A stretch of DNA of 64,000 nt from Lepidodermella squamata (GCA_047495785.1 JBLDXI010000033.1:744001-808000); one strand, 5' to 3'; counted from the stretch's first letter, positions 1 through 9,957 are shown. A program made the numbers and translations. Notes: generated by a model not told the origin, from the sequence alone.

Positions 1-65
1 TCTGGCTGTTTTTCGATCTACTTTTGAGTCGGAAGAGCCGAATGGAGTTGGACAGCAATACAATC

Positions 66-182
66 GTGTGAAATTAAATGCCAGAAGAAACAAACGTTAT
101 AAAATTTCAAAAGCAAAGAATAGGTTTATAGGTGCTCTAAAAATAGGGCTGTGAAAATAAAAATATGCCTCCCAATTGCACG
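66..182. repeat. Left half of the duplicated heat-shock-gene upstream region
   Basis: This stretch matches 10027-10172, upstream of the small heat-shock gene, with scattered substitutions and small indels. Shared landmarks are GTGTGAAATTA at the outer edge and AATAAAAATATGCCT near the inner edge. The similarity is cut at 182 by the LTR element and resumes at 5239. Bases 1-65 do not match the other copy and I recognise nothing in them. Confidence 0.85.
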
Positions 183-671
183 TGTAACCGCTGGGTTCTT
201 TATCCAACAAGTCAACTCTAGTGTTTCGTCTCTACGCTTTATTATCAGCAATTATTATAACTCGACTCTAGCAATGCTACTACCTGAACTACTAGCGGTG
301 TAACAAAGCTAATGTTCATGGTGTTTATATAGTGCTGTACCAAGCTGTTGTCTTGTTAGCGCTGCCCATAAAAGGATAGATCGGATTACCATATACGGCT
401 TGCTTTGATCCATCGATGTTACCAAATATGGTGAGCTGTATAATTAGCTGTCGGTATCGATAATGCGAGTTGTTACCGTGTAGATTAAGCGTAGTGCGAA
501 TGATTGACAGGTGTAGGTGCGTCGGTGCCGGTGCATTGCGTAATGCACGCACTCACAAGATATGGCTAAGTACATACACACCAAGAGCGGTAATGTTATG
601 TCATGCGTAACAAGGTGTAAGAGAGTGTATCAAAAATACTTAGCGCGCTGAGGTTATATTCAGCCGCTACA
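183..671 (-). repeat. 3' LTR of the retroelement
   Basis: It is 489 nt and nearly identical to 4746-5234. One difference is visible, near 393 (accatatac here, accatttac in the other copy). The inverted ends are TGTA...TACA. A short open frame at 325-552 also occurs in the other LTR and is taken as LTR sequence, not a gene. Confidence 0.93.
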
Positions 672-682
672 GCTTTCCCCTT
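672..682 (-). other. Polypurine tract of the retroelement
   Basis: On the minus strand this reads AAGGGGAAAGC and abuts the first base of the 3' LTR. That is the normal position of the primer for plus-strand DNA synthesis in LTR elements. Confidence 0.75.
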
Positions 683-1036
683 AGATGCAGCAATACTCCG
701 CTATTGCCCAAAGGTAAGGTAAGCTAAAACGTGTAGTCAATCAAACGGGATATCATGCCAGTACTTAGTATACCATAACTCGCTTATCGTAACACACATT
801 TCAAAGTACTTACAATACACATAAGGAGAATCATTGCGCTTTCCATCGAGGTACCGTTACTAACTTATTTCCCGGTACCATACCATACGGAGGCGTTGTG
901 CAGACTAGGCACAAGTTATACCAACCCGATGATATGCGATCCATTGCGAACCGCCCGGAGGTCGAGCGTAGCTATAGTAGCGATTATCGGTCGTATGCCG
1001 TTGCCAAGTTTGTCAGATACCACCTGGTTGGACTAG

Positions 1037-1726
1037 ATGCGAGCATTGAGGATGACGTTTCGCTCCTGCAAACTGAGGTATCCGAACCGAGCCCTCATTG
1101 CCTCCGCATTCGACTTCAACACGATTTGCATTTCTGTTCGCTTACTTGCTTCCGCCTCTCATTTCGGTTCCAGAATGTCTGCCTTCGATCACAAGGACGA
1201 GCCCTTTGTTGAATCCTTTCCCGAGATCCTTCCCGTCTTCGCCCCGCCGCCTATCATCATCTCTAGCGGTTCTTCCTCCCCAGCGCCGGTTCCGTTGCTG
1301 ACCCCCTTGGCTGAACCACGAACACCAACGCTCGAGGTGCTGTCGCCGCCGTTGGTCGAACCTCCGACCCCGGAGTTCGAACCGACGTCGCCAACGCCTG
1401 TTTCTTCACCGATACTGCCGGTTACAACGTCGCCTACGCTGTCTCCTTCATCCGTTCGGCTTGAGGTGCGCGGGTCTACTCGCTACCCAATTGCCACAAT
1501 CGGACGTCGTGACGAGCCATTGCGTACCATCCGCCGGCAGTTGCGCCGTCAGCGCCTTGCGATATCGTATTCTCGACGGGCCGCCGCTCTTCGCCATGGT
1601 GTGCCCTATAACGAGGCTTTCACGGCGGAGGAGTTATTTCGAGCCTTTGACTCGTTGCTGACGCGGCGTGTTGGATCCCGAGCTCCTGAACCTGCTCCTC
1701 CTCTGACTCAAGACGCTGAAACCTAG
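1037..1726 (+). CDS. Proline-rich ORF, antisense within the retroelement
   Basis: This 229-codon frame runs opposite to the integrase and env-like frames. Residues ~65-150 are rich in Pro, Ser, Thr and acidic residues with repeated PxxP spacing (for example LTPLAEPRTPTLEVLSPP). The C-terminal third is basic (RRQLRRQRLAISYSRRAAALR) and ends in a predicted amphipathic stretch. I recognise no domain. A second frame (898-1212) overlaps its start, so the N-terminus is unsure; Met at ~1172 (MSAFDHK) is an alternative start. An AATAAA-like signal lies near 1889. It could be an accessory antisense ORF of the element, a captured host exon, or non-coding. The local base composition is GC-richer than the surroundings, which favours real coding history. 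Confidence 0.4.
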   Translation: MRALRMTFRSCKLRYPNRALIASAFDFNTICISVRLLASASHFGSRMSAFDHKDEPFVESFPEILPVFAPPPIIISSGSSSPAPVPLLTPLAEPRTPTLEVLSPPLVEPPTPEFEPTSPTPVSSPILPVTTSPTLSPSSVRLEVRGSTRYPIATIGRRDEPLRTIRRQLRRQRLAISYSRRAAALRHGVPYNEAFTAEELFRAFDSLLTRRVGSRAPEPAPPLTQDAET

Positions 1727-1939
1727 ACCGAACCTATCTATCTTACCTCTTTCCGGCGCATATGATCCTTCTTTTGTGTTAACAAAACAAAAAAAAAATT
1801 CATTAGCTATTTCCACTGCATTTCCTTGTTAAAATTTTCAACTGTGTATCATGCTTTCACGGCAAATTACTGAGTACTTGTAGTTATTAATAAACACTCC
1901 ATGCAGGCATTTCAGTCTTTTATTATTCACATCGGGTTT

Positions 1940-2518
1940 TTAAAACGAGGTTTCTTTTACGAATTTCGCAACGAGTTGCTTTGCTGAAATGCTGCCGTCG
2001 TTTTTCAAAACAGCCCAACGCCAGAATCGGCCATGCATACTAGTCGGTATCGTGCTCAGATACTGCTGAATCTCATTCCGTGACGCTATTGGCGTAGTTT
2101 CCGGTGTAAAATCTTGCGACTTCGAGCTAGTTGCTGCCGTGTCGTCTAGCTTGGCTTGAATTTGCACGATTGGTTTTGTAGATGAGTTAGTTTCGAACTG
2201 TGATCCTGATAGAACTTGCAGTGACGGCATCGCAGTTGGCTGCCAGCTTGGCTGAGACGCGTTATTCATTCTTGATTCCATCAGCATTTTCCCGATCGTT
2301 ATCGTCGCCATTATTGCCAACGTACTTTCGAAGATGGCGAAGATTGCTATTGCGAAGTTGATTGTCTGCAGGTGCTGGTCGAACCATGACTGCTCGTTTT
2401 CCGTTGTTGTTAAGGCTTCGACATGCTTTTTGATTTCTTCTATTCGCTTCTGCTCGTCGCTTTCCTCTTGGATTTCCTTATCGGTTAGATTTGCGATTTC
2501 GCGTTTAGTTGCTTCCAT
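1940..2518 (-). CDS. Env-like C-terminal segment with coiled coil and membrane span
   Basis: This is a 192-codon frame. The first ~45 residues are highly charged and predicted coiled coil. A hydrophobic stretch of about 30 residues follows (around residues 52-80), then a Ser/Thr/Gln-rich tail. The order coiled coil, membrane span, tail is that of a retroviral transmembrane subunit. It lies directly after the surface-like frame (2575-3162) in another reading frame: the upstream frame stops at 2575, while the reading of this frame continues upstream of its first Met, which indicates one ancestral gene split by a frame change near 2575. Sequence similarity to a named Env family is not visible to me. 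Confidence 0.5.
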   Translation of the reverse strand: MEATKREIANLTDKEIQEESDEQKRIEEIKKHVEALTTTENEQSWFDQHLQTINFAIAIFAIFESTLAIMATITIGKMLMESRMNNASQPSWQPTAMPSLQVLSGSQFETNSSTKPIVQIQAKLDDTAATSSKSQDFTPETTPIASRNEIQQYLSTIPTSMHGRFWRWAVLKNDGSISAKQLVAKFVKETSF

Positions 2519-2574
2519 TTCTTCCAGCCAGGACTGATTGTTTGTTCTTTGAAGCAGGTTATCGATTTCCTTCG

Positions 2575-3162
2575 TTAAGTTGTAGCTTCGGTGGCTGCCA
2601 GAAGGGCCTTTTTATTTTCCGTCGTGGTGCCTTCGCTGCACGTTTGCCCATAGAAAAAGTAGTTGGCAAGCCGTCCCAGCGCGCTTGAACACCACCATGA
2701 CTCTCTCCTAACTCTCTTCCCCTTTCGCTGAGGTTCCGCAGAGGCAAAGGTCAGGTTCTCGCTGCATTCCGGCTTGAATCGAAGGACCGTGCAGTCGGAC
2801 CGGGAGTAGCCATACTGGAACTTGCAGCCCACCGCGTCCAGTGAATCGCACCGCTTTTGGTGATCGAACGGTGGAGCGACGTGCTTTGTTTCCAGCTCTT
2901 CCCACACGTATGTTAGGTCCTTAAGTTCATCGGGTCCGTTCCAGCTAAACAGCAGCCGCAATGGAGCAGAGTCCTTGATTTCTTCCCTTATCGCCACCGG
3001 CCATCGCTCGATTTCGAACAGGATGTCTTCTTTTTCTATTGCCGTCGCCAGGATCGTTGGTAGGAAGTGGATTTTGCTCTCCGTCGAAAAGACGAAACAG
3101 ATGCAGACCATGCCAATGGAGAGCCCCTTCATTTTCGGTGTCTGCATCAGAAAATATTTCAT
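2575..3162 (-). CDS. Env-like surface segment with signal peptide and furin-type site
   Basis: This is a 195-codon frame whose ATG follows the stop of the integrase frame without a gap (stop at 3165-3163, start at 3162-3160). A hydrophobic segment at residues ~12-27 looks like a signal peptide or anchor. The ectodomain has several cysteines. A polybasic R-V-R-R sequence near residue 150 fits a furin-type cleavage site between surface and membrane subunits. The frame ends at 2575, before the coiled-coil and membrane parts, which are found in another frame (1940-2518). This marks the region as broken or read by frameshifting. The call rests on position and architecture only. Confidence 0.5.
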   Translation of the reverse strand: MKYFLMQTPKMKGLSIGMVCICFVFSTESKIHFLPTILATAIEKEDILFEIERWPVAIREEIKDSAPLRLLFSWNGPDELKDLTYVWEELETKHVAPPFDHQKRCDSLDAVGCKFQYGYSRSDCTVLRFKPECSENLTFASAEPQRKGKRVRRESWWCSSALGRLANYFFYGQTCSEGTTTENKKALLAATEATT

Positions 3163-4745
3163 TTAGTGTTTTCCTGGGTCCGTCGGAACCCTGGTTTTGG
3201 AGCGGGTGGTTAGCCCCCCCTCCCTTGCTATGATATTACTTGGGTCCACCTCCCTACGAATGTTCGCAAATTTTCCCGAGTTTTCCGGAAGTCGGCTTTG
3301 CTGAGATTGCACTTCCGGTTGAGTCGAAGGTTGAGAGACGCTCGCGCCGTCAGGTCCAGTGCTTTTGGTCAGCAGGGCAGACAAATTCTTAGCATTTACT
3401 ATCGGCTTCCCTGCGGAGATAGCCTTAGCTCGTTGTAACACCTTGTTTGCCGCCTGCTGCATGGGAGAGGGTCCACTATCCTTGTACTTCGCCGCGAGTC
3501 GATTCATGACCTCTGTTTGTGTAGCCTTAAACGGTTGTGATAGCGCAGTTGCCACCGGTGCGGGATCTTCTCGTTCCCATGCAAACTCGGGAGTACTGCT
3601 TTCTCGCTGCGCCATCGGTTCCCTTGTCGTTTGACTTGCTCCGATTGCTTCGCTCGCTGTCATTCTGGCGACTCTCTCCTCCCAGCTGACTGCTGAATTA
3701 TCGGTGGCTGGTTGGGCGGTCTCGCCTGCTGCCACCATCTCGGCGACGCTCTGCTCCCAACTTCTTTCACGATAGGGCTTGAGCCGATTTCGATGGACGA
3801 CCATTTTTGCTCCATCGTCGATGCACTCGATCTCGTAATTTCTTTCGTCCAGGATGTCCTTCACCTCACAGACTTTGGACCACAAAGCCGTGAACTTTTT
3901 CGGTTGTCCCACCGGTATTGCTGGATCGTACAGGCAAACTTTCTGACCGATTTCCAGCGGCTCGGCATTTTTCGAATTTTTGTCGTGTGCAGCTCGCTGC
4001 TTTTCCCGGGCCTTCTCGAGTTTGTCGATTGCCATTTCGTGTGCTGCTTTGAGGAACTGCCGGGTTTCCTCCGCGAATTTCTCCACCGGACGGGTCGCTG
4101 CCTGATCTTCTGTGTCGAATAGCCAGGCATCAATGCGCATAGGTGGGTTTCTTCCCATTTGGAGTTGCGCCGGGGTCATGCCGTGCGAGTCGTGCACTGA
4201 TGTGTTGTACGATCGAATTGCGTCGGGGATGAACAGATCCCAATCTTTCGGTTTGTTTTCGTCCCTTATCTTCGTGACGATGTTTTCGAGTGTCCGGTTC
4301 ATCCTTTCGATAAAGCCATTGCATTCGGGATGGTATGCTGTTGTATGGACGTGCTTCGTGCCCCATAGATTGCATACTTCTTCGACCACCTTCGCTTCGA
4401 AGTTCGTGCCTTGATCGTTCAGTAGTTGCATCGGGCTCCCCCATATGCTTACATATTCTTTCAGGCACTTGAGCACTGCTTCCGCTGTGGTTGAGCGTAG
4501 TGGATATGCCGCGATCCATTTCGTGAAGTGGTCGCCGATTAGCAGGACGTGCGTGTGTCCGCGATTCGAGGTTGGGTGTATCGGTCCCATCATGTCCCAA
4601 CAAACTAGTTCTCCCGGCGCGCTAGTCTCAATCGACTTCATCGGCGCTACCGGTTTAGGGTTTGGCGCATTCGCTTTTTGACATCGCGAACAAGTTTTCA
4701 CGTATTCTTCTGCGTCGGCTTCGTAGTTCCCACCGCTGCCACCAA
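3163..4745 (-). CDS. Truncated pol: retroviral-type integrase
   Basis: This is the C-terminal part of a Ty3/gypsy polyprotein. It has the CxxC half of the HHCC zinc finger (TCSRCQ) but not the two histidines. The DDE core is clear: D in 'CWDMMGP', D in 'LLNDQGTNF', E in 'NGFIERMNRTLE'. A C-terminal segment with DNA-binding-domain character follows (KVCLYDP...YEIECIDDG), then a long low-complexity tail rich in Ala, Gln, Ser and Thr. The frame runs without an ATG from inside the LTR through the primer-binding site, so everything upstream (gag, protease, reverse transcriptase, RNase H) is deleted. Internal methionines exist but no good start. It integrates cDNA in an intact element; here it is probably unused. 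Confidence 0.85.
4728..4744 (-). other. Primer-binding site, tRNA-Leu type
   Basis: On the minus strand this reads TGGTGGCAGCGGTGGGA. It is complementary to the 3' end, including CCA, that I recall for eukaryotic tRNA-Leu (...TCCCACCGCTGCCA-CCA). It lies one base from the 5' LTR, the normal place for priming reverse transcription. Confidence 0.75.
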
Positions 4746-5234
4746 TGTAACCGCTGGGTTCTTTATCCAACAAGTCAACTCTAGTGTTTCGTCTCTACGC
4801 TTTATTATCAGCAATTATTATAACTCGACTCTAGCAATGCTACTACCTGAACTACTAGCGGTGTAACAAAGCTAATGTTCATGGTGTTTATATAGTGCTG
4901 TACCAAGCTGTTGTCTTGTTAGCGCTGCCCATAAAAGGATAGATCGGATTACCATTTACGGCTTGCTTTGATCCATCGATGTTACCAAATATGGTGAGCT
5001 GTATAATTAGCTGTCGGTATCGATAATGCGAGTTGTTACCGTGTAGATTAAGCGTAGTGCGAATGATTGACAGGTGTAGGTGCGTCGGTGCCGGTGCATT
5101 GCGTAATGCACGCACTCACAAGATATGGCTAAGTACATACACACCAAGAGCGGTAATGTTATGTCATGCGTAACAAGGTGTAAGAGAGTGTATCAAAAAT
5201 ACTTAGCGCGCTGAGGTTATATTCAGCCGCTACA
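4746..5234 (-). repeat. 5' LTR of the retroelement
   Basis: This is the second 489-nt LTR. It is followed at 5235-5238 by CACG, repeating the CACG at 179-182. On the minus strand it should contain the element's own promoter. Confidence 0.93.
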
Positions 5235-5238
5235 CACG

Positions 5239-5451
5239 TGCTTTTATTTTTCGATTGTCTATAGTTGATATTTTTCCAAAAAAGGCAAATACGCTTGCTT
5301 TTTGAAATTAAAAATAGCAATGTTGACAAGAATGGGCTTGTTTTTGTTGCTATTTTTAGTGCTGAAACTCGTGCCGAAAGCTAGACTTGTGGCTATAAAA
5401 GTTGCTCGATTGCCATCTACTACATCATCAACTAATTTGAATTATCAAGCT
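5239..5451 (+). promoter_or_regulatory. Right half of the duplicated heat-shock promoter, with TATA box
   Basis: It matches 10173-10385 closely and keeps the TATA box (TATAAAA, 5394-5400). Similarity stops after ATCAAGCT, just before the heat-shock coding start would be reached. No heat-shock coding sequence follows. The next gene is at 6106 on the same strand, so this may be an orphaned promoter or one adopted by that gene. Confidence 0.75.
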
Positions 5452-6105
5452 ATCGGAAAATAACGACATGATTCATCTCAATAAATTTGAAACGATGAAA
5501 TTTGCCCCTTATTAGTTTGACTTCAGTTTTTCGTGTCCGAAAACCTCTTAGTGCGGCGTCCTATCTACGTCACATGAAAGGGGGACCCTTATGTCGATTT
5601 TCCTTATCCCAACAAGTTCGGCTGTCTCGCTCTCTGTTCACTGAGATTGTTATCATCATGCATTCATTTAATTGAAGGGATGATATCCCTGACCTGGTTC
5701 TGGGAATAGCAGCAATTGAACTGTATATTAATTCAAAAGGCAGATCAGGCTGGAATATTTATTGTTATTCTCGTTGCTTATATGTAGCCACATAGAGATC
5801 AGATTAACCAGAGAGGAAACTAATGCAGTTAATCTAATCGCTATGAGAAAAATGTTGATAAGAAATATTTATTTTCGCATTTTTCACAATCCAATGCATT
5901 CACTTTTCGTGTTCATTTATAATCAGCGTGTGAAACAAAAAATGAGAATGATTTGAGATAATAATTATCAACATTAATATAACGTCTTTATATAACCGCC
6001 ACAATTAAACACATAGTTTTCATCTAGTTCATGATAATGTTTTCTTCTTCAACAGAAATCAACTATGATTGATATCATTTCCATCCTCAATTTCATCTTT
6101 TGTAG
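5452..6105. other. Region between orphan promoter and 6106 gene
   Basis: AT-rich; I see no protein gene in it. A pyrimidine-rich stretch ending TTTTGTAG directly before the ATG at 6106 resembles a splice acceptor, so a 5' UTR intron or a trans-splice site is possible. Confidence 0.4.
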
Positions 6106-7320
6106 ATGGCGCCGCCTAAAAAAATTGAAGTAACTATTAACGTGGAAGGCACGACATTCATTTTCAAACTGACTCGCCATACGAAACTTGACATAAAAGA
6201 CATTGCCGACATAATTGCCAAATTCATTCTCAACAGTGCAAAGTCGATCTATGATGGTTTGCAGGATCCGATTTGGTACATTTCGGAAGGCTACAGAATA
6301 GCCCGCATACAACGGGGCCATCCACTGTGGGATCTGCTGGACGATGAGGCAAAGGAAACAGACCGAAACTGGTTAGTCTTCCAGAACAATCCGTTGGAAA
6401 GTAAATCAGATTTCAGCTGGAAAAACGGGAAAACCATGCAAAAATGGAGTGGTGCTGCCATTAAGGTAGTTCACTTTGGTCCGTTTGGCAAAGGAAATAA
6501 CAAAGATTACGGTAATGCTTGGGAACGTGCTCTGCAAAAATTCCTAGATGATGCAGAAGTGAAAACCCTAAAAATGAAAATAGATGCTGCCAGTTCGGTC
6601 GCTCAGAAGCAACAGGTCAAAGCAGAATACGGCGCGTACATGAAAGCGACTTATATCAAGACCAAGAATAGGCTCAATTCAGACGTCAAAAAAACCGAAG
6701 CAGAATTGACCGACATTGTTACACGTGTCTTCGGAGTAACTGAAACTGCAGCAGCTGTCACTTTAAACTTAAGCATAGCGTTGGCACCTACAGCTCTCAA
6801 AGTTAGTTCAAAGCTGCTGGTGAAGGAGACTTTTCTTATTATAACCAAGCAAATTTCCAAAGAACTGGCTGTTATCATGAGCAAACTCGCAGCCAAAGAG
6901 GGCGGAAAAGTCGCCGCCAAGAAGATTCCGGTAATTGGAGTTTTCGTGGGGGCGGGACTTAGCTATTGGAGGCTTCGCAAGGGTGACATTCGTGGAGGAA
7001 TAATGGAGATGGCAAGCGGAGTCGTCTCAATCATTCCTGCATATGGTACGGTAGGTTCGTTTGCTATCGATGGAGCTTTGGCGCTCAAAGACGTCCAAGA
7101 AGCGATCGATAGGCTGAAATATTTCCAATCTCGTACCGATAAGTTACAACAAAAGCTTGAAAAATTGATCACCAGAATAAGTGAGTTGGACGAGATGCAC
7201 AAGATGATCGAGGATGTCTTCTTTCGAGGCGACTTTGACTATGAATCACATGTGGAACAATTCGTCGATGCGTTCTATGCACTGATGATTTTCAACTCAT
7301 GGTCACAAAATTCCGGATAG
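6106..7320 (+). CDS. Intronless 404-aa protein with two glycine-rich hydrophobic segments, unknown function
   Basis: It is a single uninterrupted frame with no signal peptide. Residues 1-130 are mixed alpha/beta-like. Residues ~150-215 are strongly helical and charged. There is a hydrophobic helix around 205-230. Around residues 265-325 an Ala/Gly-rich pair of hydrophobic stretches (VIGVFVGAGLSYWR and GVVSIIPAYGTVGSFAIDGA) is followed by a coiled coil at about 330-365. Such Gly-rich amphipathic hairpins occur in membrane-inserting proteins, but I recognise no family. The absence of introns in an intron-rich neighbourhood suggests retroposition or horizontal acquisition. It lies about 700 nt downstream of the orphan heat-shock TATA box and has an acceptor-like tract against its ATG. 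Confidence 0.75.
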   Translation: MAPPKKIEVTINVEGTTFIFKLTRHTKLDIKDIADIIAKFILNSAKSIYDGLQDPIWYISEGYRIARIQRGHPLWDLLDDEAKETDRNWLVFQNNPLESKSDFSWKNGKTMQKWSGAAIKVVHFGPFGKGNNKDYGNAWERALQKFLDDAEVKTLKMKIDAASSVAQKQQVKAEYGAYMKATYIKTKNRLNSDVKKTEAELTDIVTRVFGVTETAAAVTLNLSIALAPTALKVSSKLLVKETFLIITKQISKELAVIMSKLAAKEGGKVAAKKIPVIGVFVGAGLSYWRLRKGDIRGGIMEMASGVVSIIPAYGTVGSFAIDGALALKDVQEAIDRLKYFQSRTDKLQQKLEKLITRISELDEMHKMIEDVFFRGDFDYESHVEQFVDAFYALMIFNSWSQNSG

Positions 7321-8835
7321 TATTGTGGCGAAGAATTTTCAATTCAAAATCATTTCAATGTAGCAAGGCGTTCGCGTAATAATAGGTACTCTGGGTGAGC
7401 TAAAAATATTAAGTAAAATGCGTCGTTAACATAAATAAATACGGAAGTGCGCCTCCCGAATTATTCATATCGACAGCATCGAACCCAGCGTGAATATATA
7501 CGGCATGCTATTTACCCCCATGTGACGCATGACTTGGCCGATTTTTTGCCTGAACCCAGCAAACACGTGTATGCAAAAATTCAGCCTGACCTGCGCTGCT
7601 GACTTTGACAATAAAAATGCTCGTAAACACATTTTTATTTATTAATTTTTAATTAAATGATGAACTGATAATATTTTGAAAAATTAATTTTCACATAACA
7701 TCTTAGCAACGTGGTTTCACATGACGAGTTTTGCAAATCTTTCGAGCTTATTTCAGGTCCAGTAAGAAAATGCCTTTCCCGGTGCGTAGTAGCCTCGATT
7801 ATCAAGTTCGCAGCTGATTATTAGAAAAATCGGTAAAATCGGTCTGTAAGCTTCCATGGGAAAATCTTACGCCGGTACCAAATTTCATTTAATTCAATAC
7901 CTAACCATTTTATTCGTTTTTCAACTGGTTAGGGTTAGGGTTAGGGTTAGGGTTAGGGTTAGGGTTCTTCAAATTGGGGATTTGGAACTGTTTGGATAAT
8001 TTGGTACGGAATTCAATGATGTTTGGTACTGAAATCAATAATTTGGTAATGATTTCACTATATCCTTGCTTCCATAGGGTTACAGCCAAATTAAAAAATG
8101 GATGTTGACGGTTTCAAGATCATTTCACTAGCTAAAATGAAGTTTCGTCACTTTCCGAAGTTCGATTGAATGATGGCACTTGGAAAACTTGATGTTAAAC
8201 ATCACATTCTTTGATTCAGCACTCGCTGAGTACCTAGTTCAGAATATGGCTTCAACATTACGAAAAATAGGGTTCCTTCGAAGAGATTTTAAAAATTAGC
8301 CATTGCGTATACGGACCCGCTCCTTTGAAGTTAAATAGTTCAAAGCATTCTCTATCTCCATGCGAAAATTTGTTAAAATCGGCGACCCACCTTTCAACGT
8401 AAAAATTCGTTGGAAATGAGCTATCTTGGCAAAAATTTTCGCTGACATTTTTCAGCTTCAGAAGGGTGCCAAGGCTTAACCGTTGCATATATCGACTTAA
8501 CCTTTTGCAGTATTGAAGTTCAAGACCAGGTCTACTCACCATAAAAAGGGGAGTCCGATTTGAAGTAGTACAGCCGAAGAAAGGTTTTGCCGAACTGTTG
8601 TGGTTTTGCGCGAGAAAAGTGCGCTGAAAATTACGCGCGCTTTGTGAAAAGATCCGGCTTAAAATAACCCGCTTCGAATTAATGTTTCAAGTTTCCAGCC
8701 CTAGCCAGTCCCCGACTCGCAAACAAACTCGAATTCAAGAAAAAGATGGTTTCTCGCGATTTTCATTGTTTTTCAAGTAGAACTGCTATAACACTTGTTT
8801 AGAGCCATAATTGCATGACCAGGGTGACCGTAATG
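7321..8835. other. Intergenic region
   Basis: No supported gene. It holds the TTAGGG tract (7927-7966). The longest frames are short and have no start context or domain. Confidence 0.5.
7927..7966 (+). repeat. Interstitial telomere-type repeat (TTAGGG)
   Basis: Forty bases of uninterrupted GGTTAG units, nearly seven copies, lie in the middle of unique DNA. Confidence 0.95.
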
Positions 8836-9382
8836 GCACATTTCCAAATCCCACCTCGAAACGTGCCGGGGTAAAATTAAAAAAATCCCGCTTTCTCCCT
8901 CATCTTCTTCACTTAGGTTTAATAATTTTAATATTTACGAATTGAATTAATATTATTTTAAATTTTTATAAAATATTTTCCATGACGACGCATTTAACCA
9001 AGATGACCTAAGATCTCTCGTACTTCAGCGCCGGAAGGATAAAAAGTCAATTTTTCTGACTTGTTGATTTTTCAACGGTTTCTATGTAATTCGACCATGC
9101 TGAGTTGAACGCAATTTACAGAATTGCTTAATTTCGCATAGTTTTTGAGATAGCGCATGGGGAAGGTCAGGCGACGAGGCCACGGGACTTGACGAAAATT
9201 CAAAATTCCCTCCGTAAATGCGTCGCCGTGGAAAATATATTAGAAATTTTTAAATTGTTTGAGTTTTATTTATTTTAATACTAATATTTATATTTTATCC
9301 TACTTGAGTGAAGAAAACGGGGGGAAAGCGGAATTTTTGAATTTTACCCTGGCACGTTTCGAGGTGGGTTTTGGAAATGTGC
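8836..9382. mobile_element. Mutator-type long-inverted-repeat MITE
   Basis: Two arms of about 160 nt (8836-8996 and 9215-9382) are inverted copies with moderate divergence. Both ends are GCACATTTCC in inverted orientation. Directly outside each end is the same 10-mer, GACCGTAATG (8826-8835 and 9383-9392). Long terminal inverted repeats with a 9-11 bp target duplication are typical of Mutator-like elements. There is no transposase frame, so it is non-autonomous. Confidence 0.8.
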
Positions 9383-9957
9383 GACCGTAATGTCCCAAAG
9401 GTCATCGAAAAATGTTGCGCTATAAAAAAGTTGTGTGCATCTGAAATTTCGATTGGGTGGAATGGGTCGAATGGGTGGGGTGGTTAAAGCCCGTGATTTG
9501 ATTTCTCGAGCAGTTTTCAAGGTGATAGACTTGGCCGATTGAGATTCAACATTAGCTCTCTCGTATATTCCAAATTGGTGACTTATCATCCTCAGCCTGC
9601 TCGTAAACAGCATCACGTCATACGTACTCGGATTGGTCTTCGAACCACCAGATCCTCTGCATTTTTTGTGGGAAAATGTTGTGTTATCGAAGAGTTATCG
9701 AAGAGGCTGCAAATACTTATATAAAATAATAGCTAGAAAATCATTAAAGTTTTATGATTTTATTGATTCCGTATAATAATTGTATCTCTGGTTAACTATA
9801 TGCATTTCCTCACAAAAGTAATTTGTCTTTTGATAATTATATTTGATAATTATTGGCACTAATTTGATTTACTGTTGAGAAAATGTTCGTATTGGTCGTA
9901 AATTCCAACCTGAAAATCGGAATTTTACCAAGTTATTCAATAAAGCTTCGAAAATCA

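Larger units (their letters stand above)
183..5234 (-). mobile_element. Ty3/gypsy-like LTR retroelement, internally deleted, with env-like region
   Basis: The element is 5,052 bp and reads on the minus strand. It has two 489-bp LTRs with TG...CA ends, a 4-bp target duplication CACG (179-182 and 5235-5238), a primer-binding site beside the 5' LTR and a polypurine tract beside the 3' LTR. Removing the element and one CACG gives the uninterrupted arrangement seen at 10169-10172, so this is a clean insertion. Internally, gag, protease, reverse transcriptase, RNase H and the first half of the integrase zinc finger are missing: the integrase frame begins just inside the primer-binding site. An env-like region split by a frame change follows, and there is a proline-rich ORF on the opposite strand. 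It therefore cannot encode its own replication. The LTRs differ visibly at only about one site, which suggests a recent insertion mobilised in trans or a deletion after insertion. Confidence 0.9.

Noticed and set aside
325-552. 75-codon frame in the LTR, also at 4888-5115
   Set aside because: Identical position in both LTRs and no protein features; it is LTR sequence.
7927-7966. True chromosome end
   Set aside because: Unique sequence continues for kilobases on both sides.
8258-8542. 94-codon minus-strand frame in the intergenic region
   Set aside because: No domain, no splice context and composition like its surroundings.
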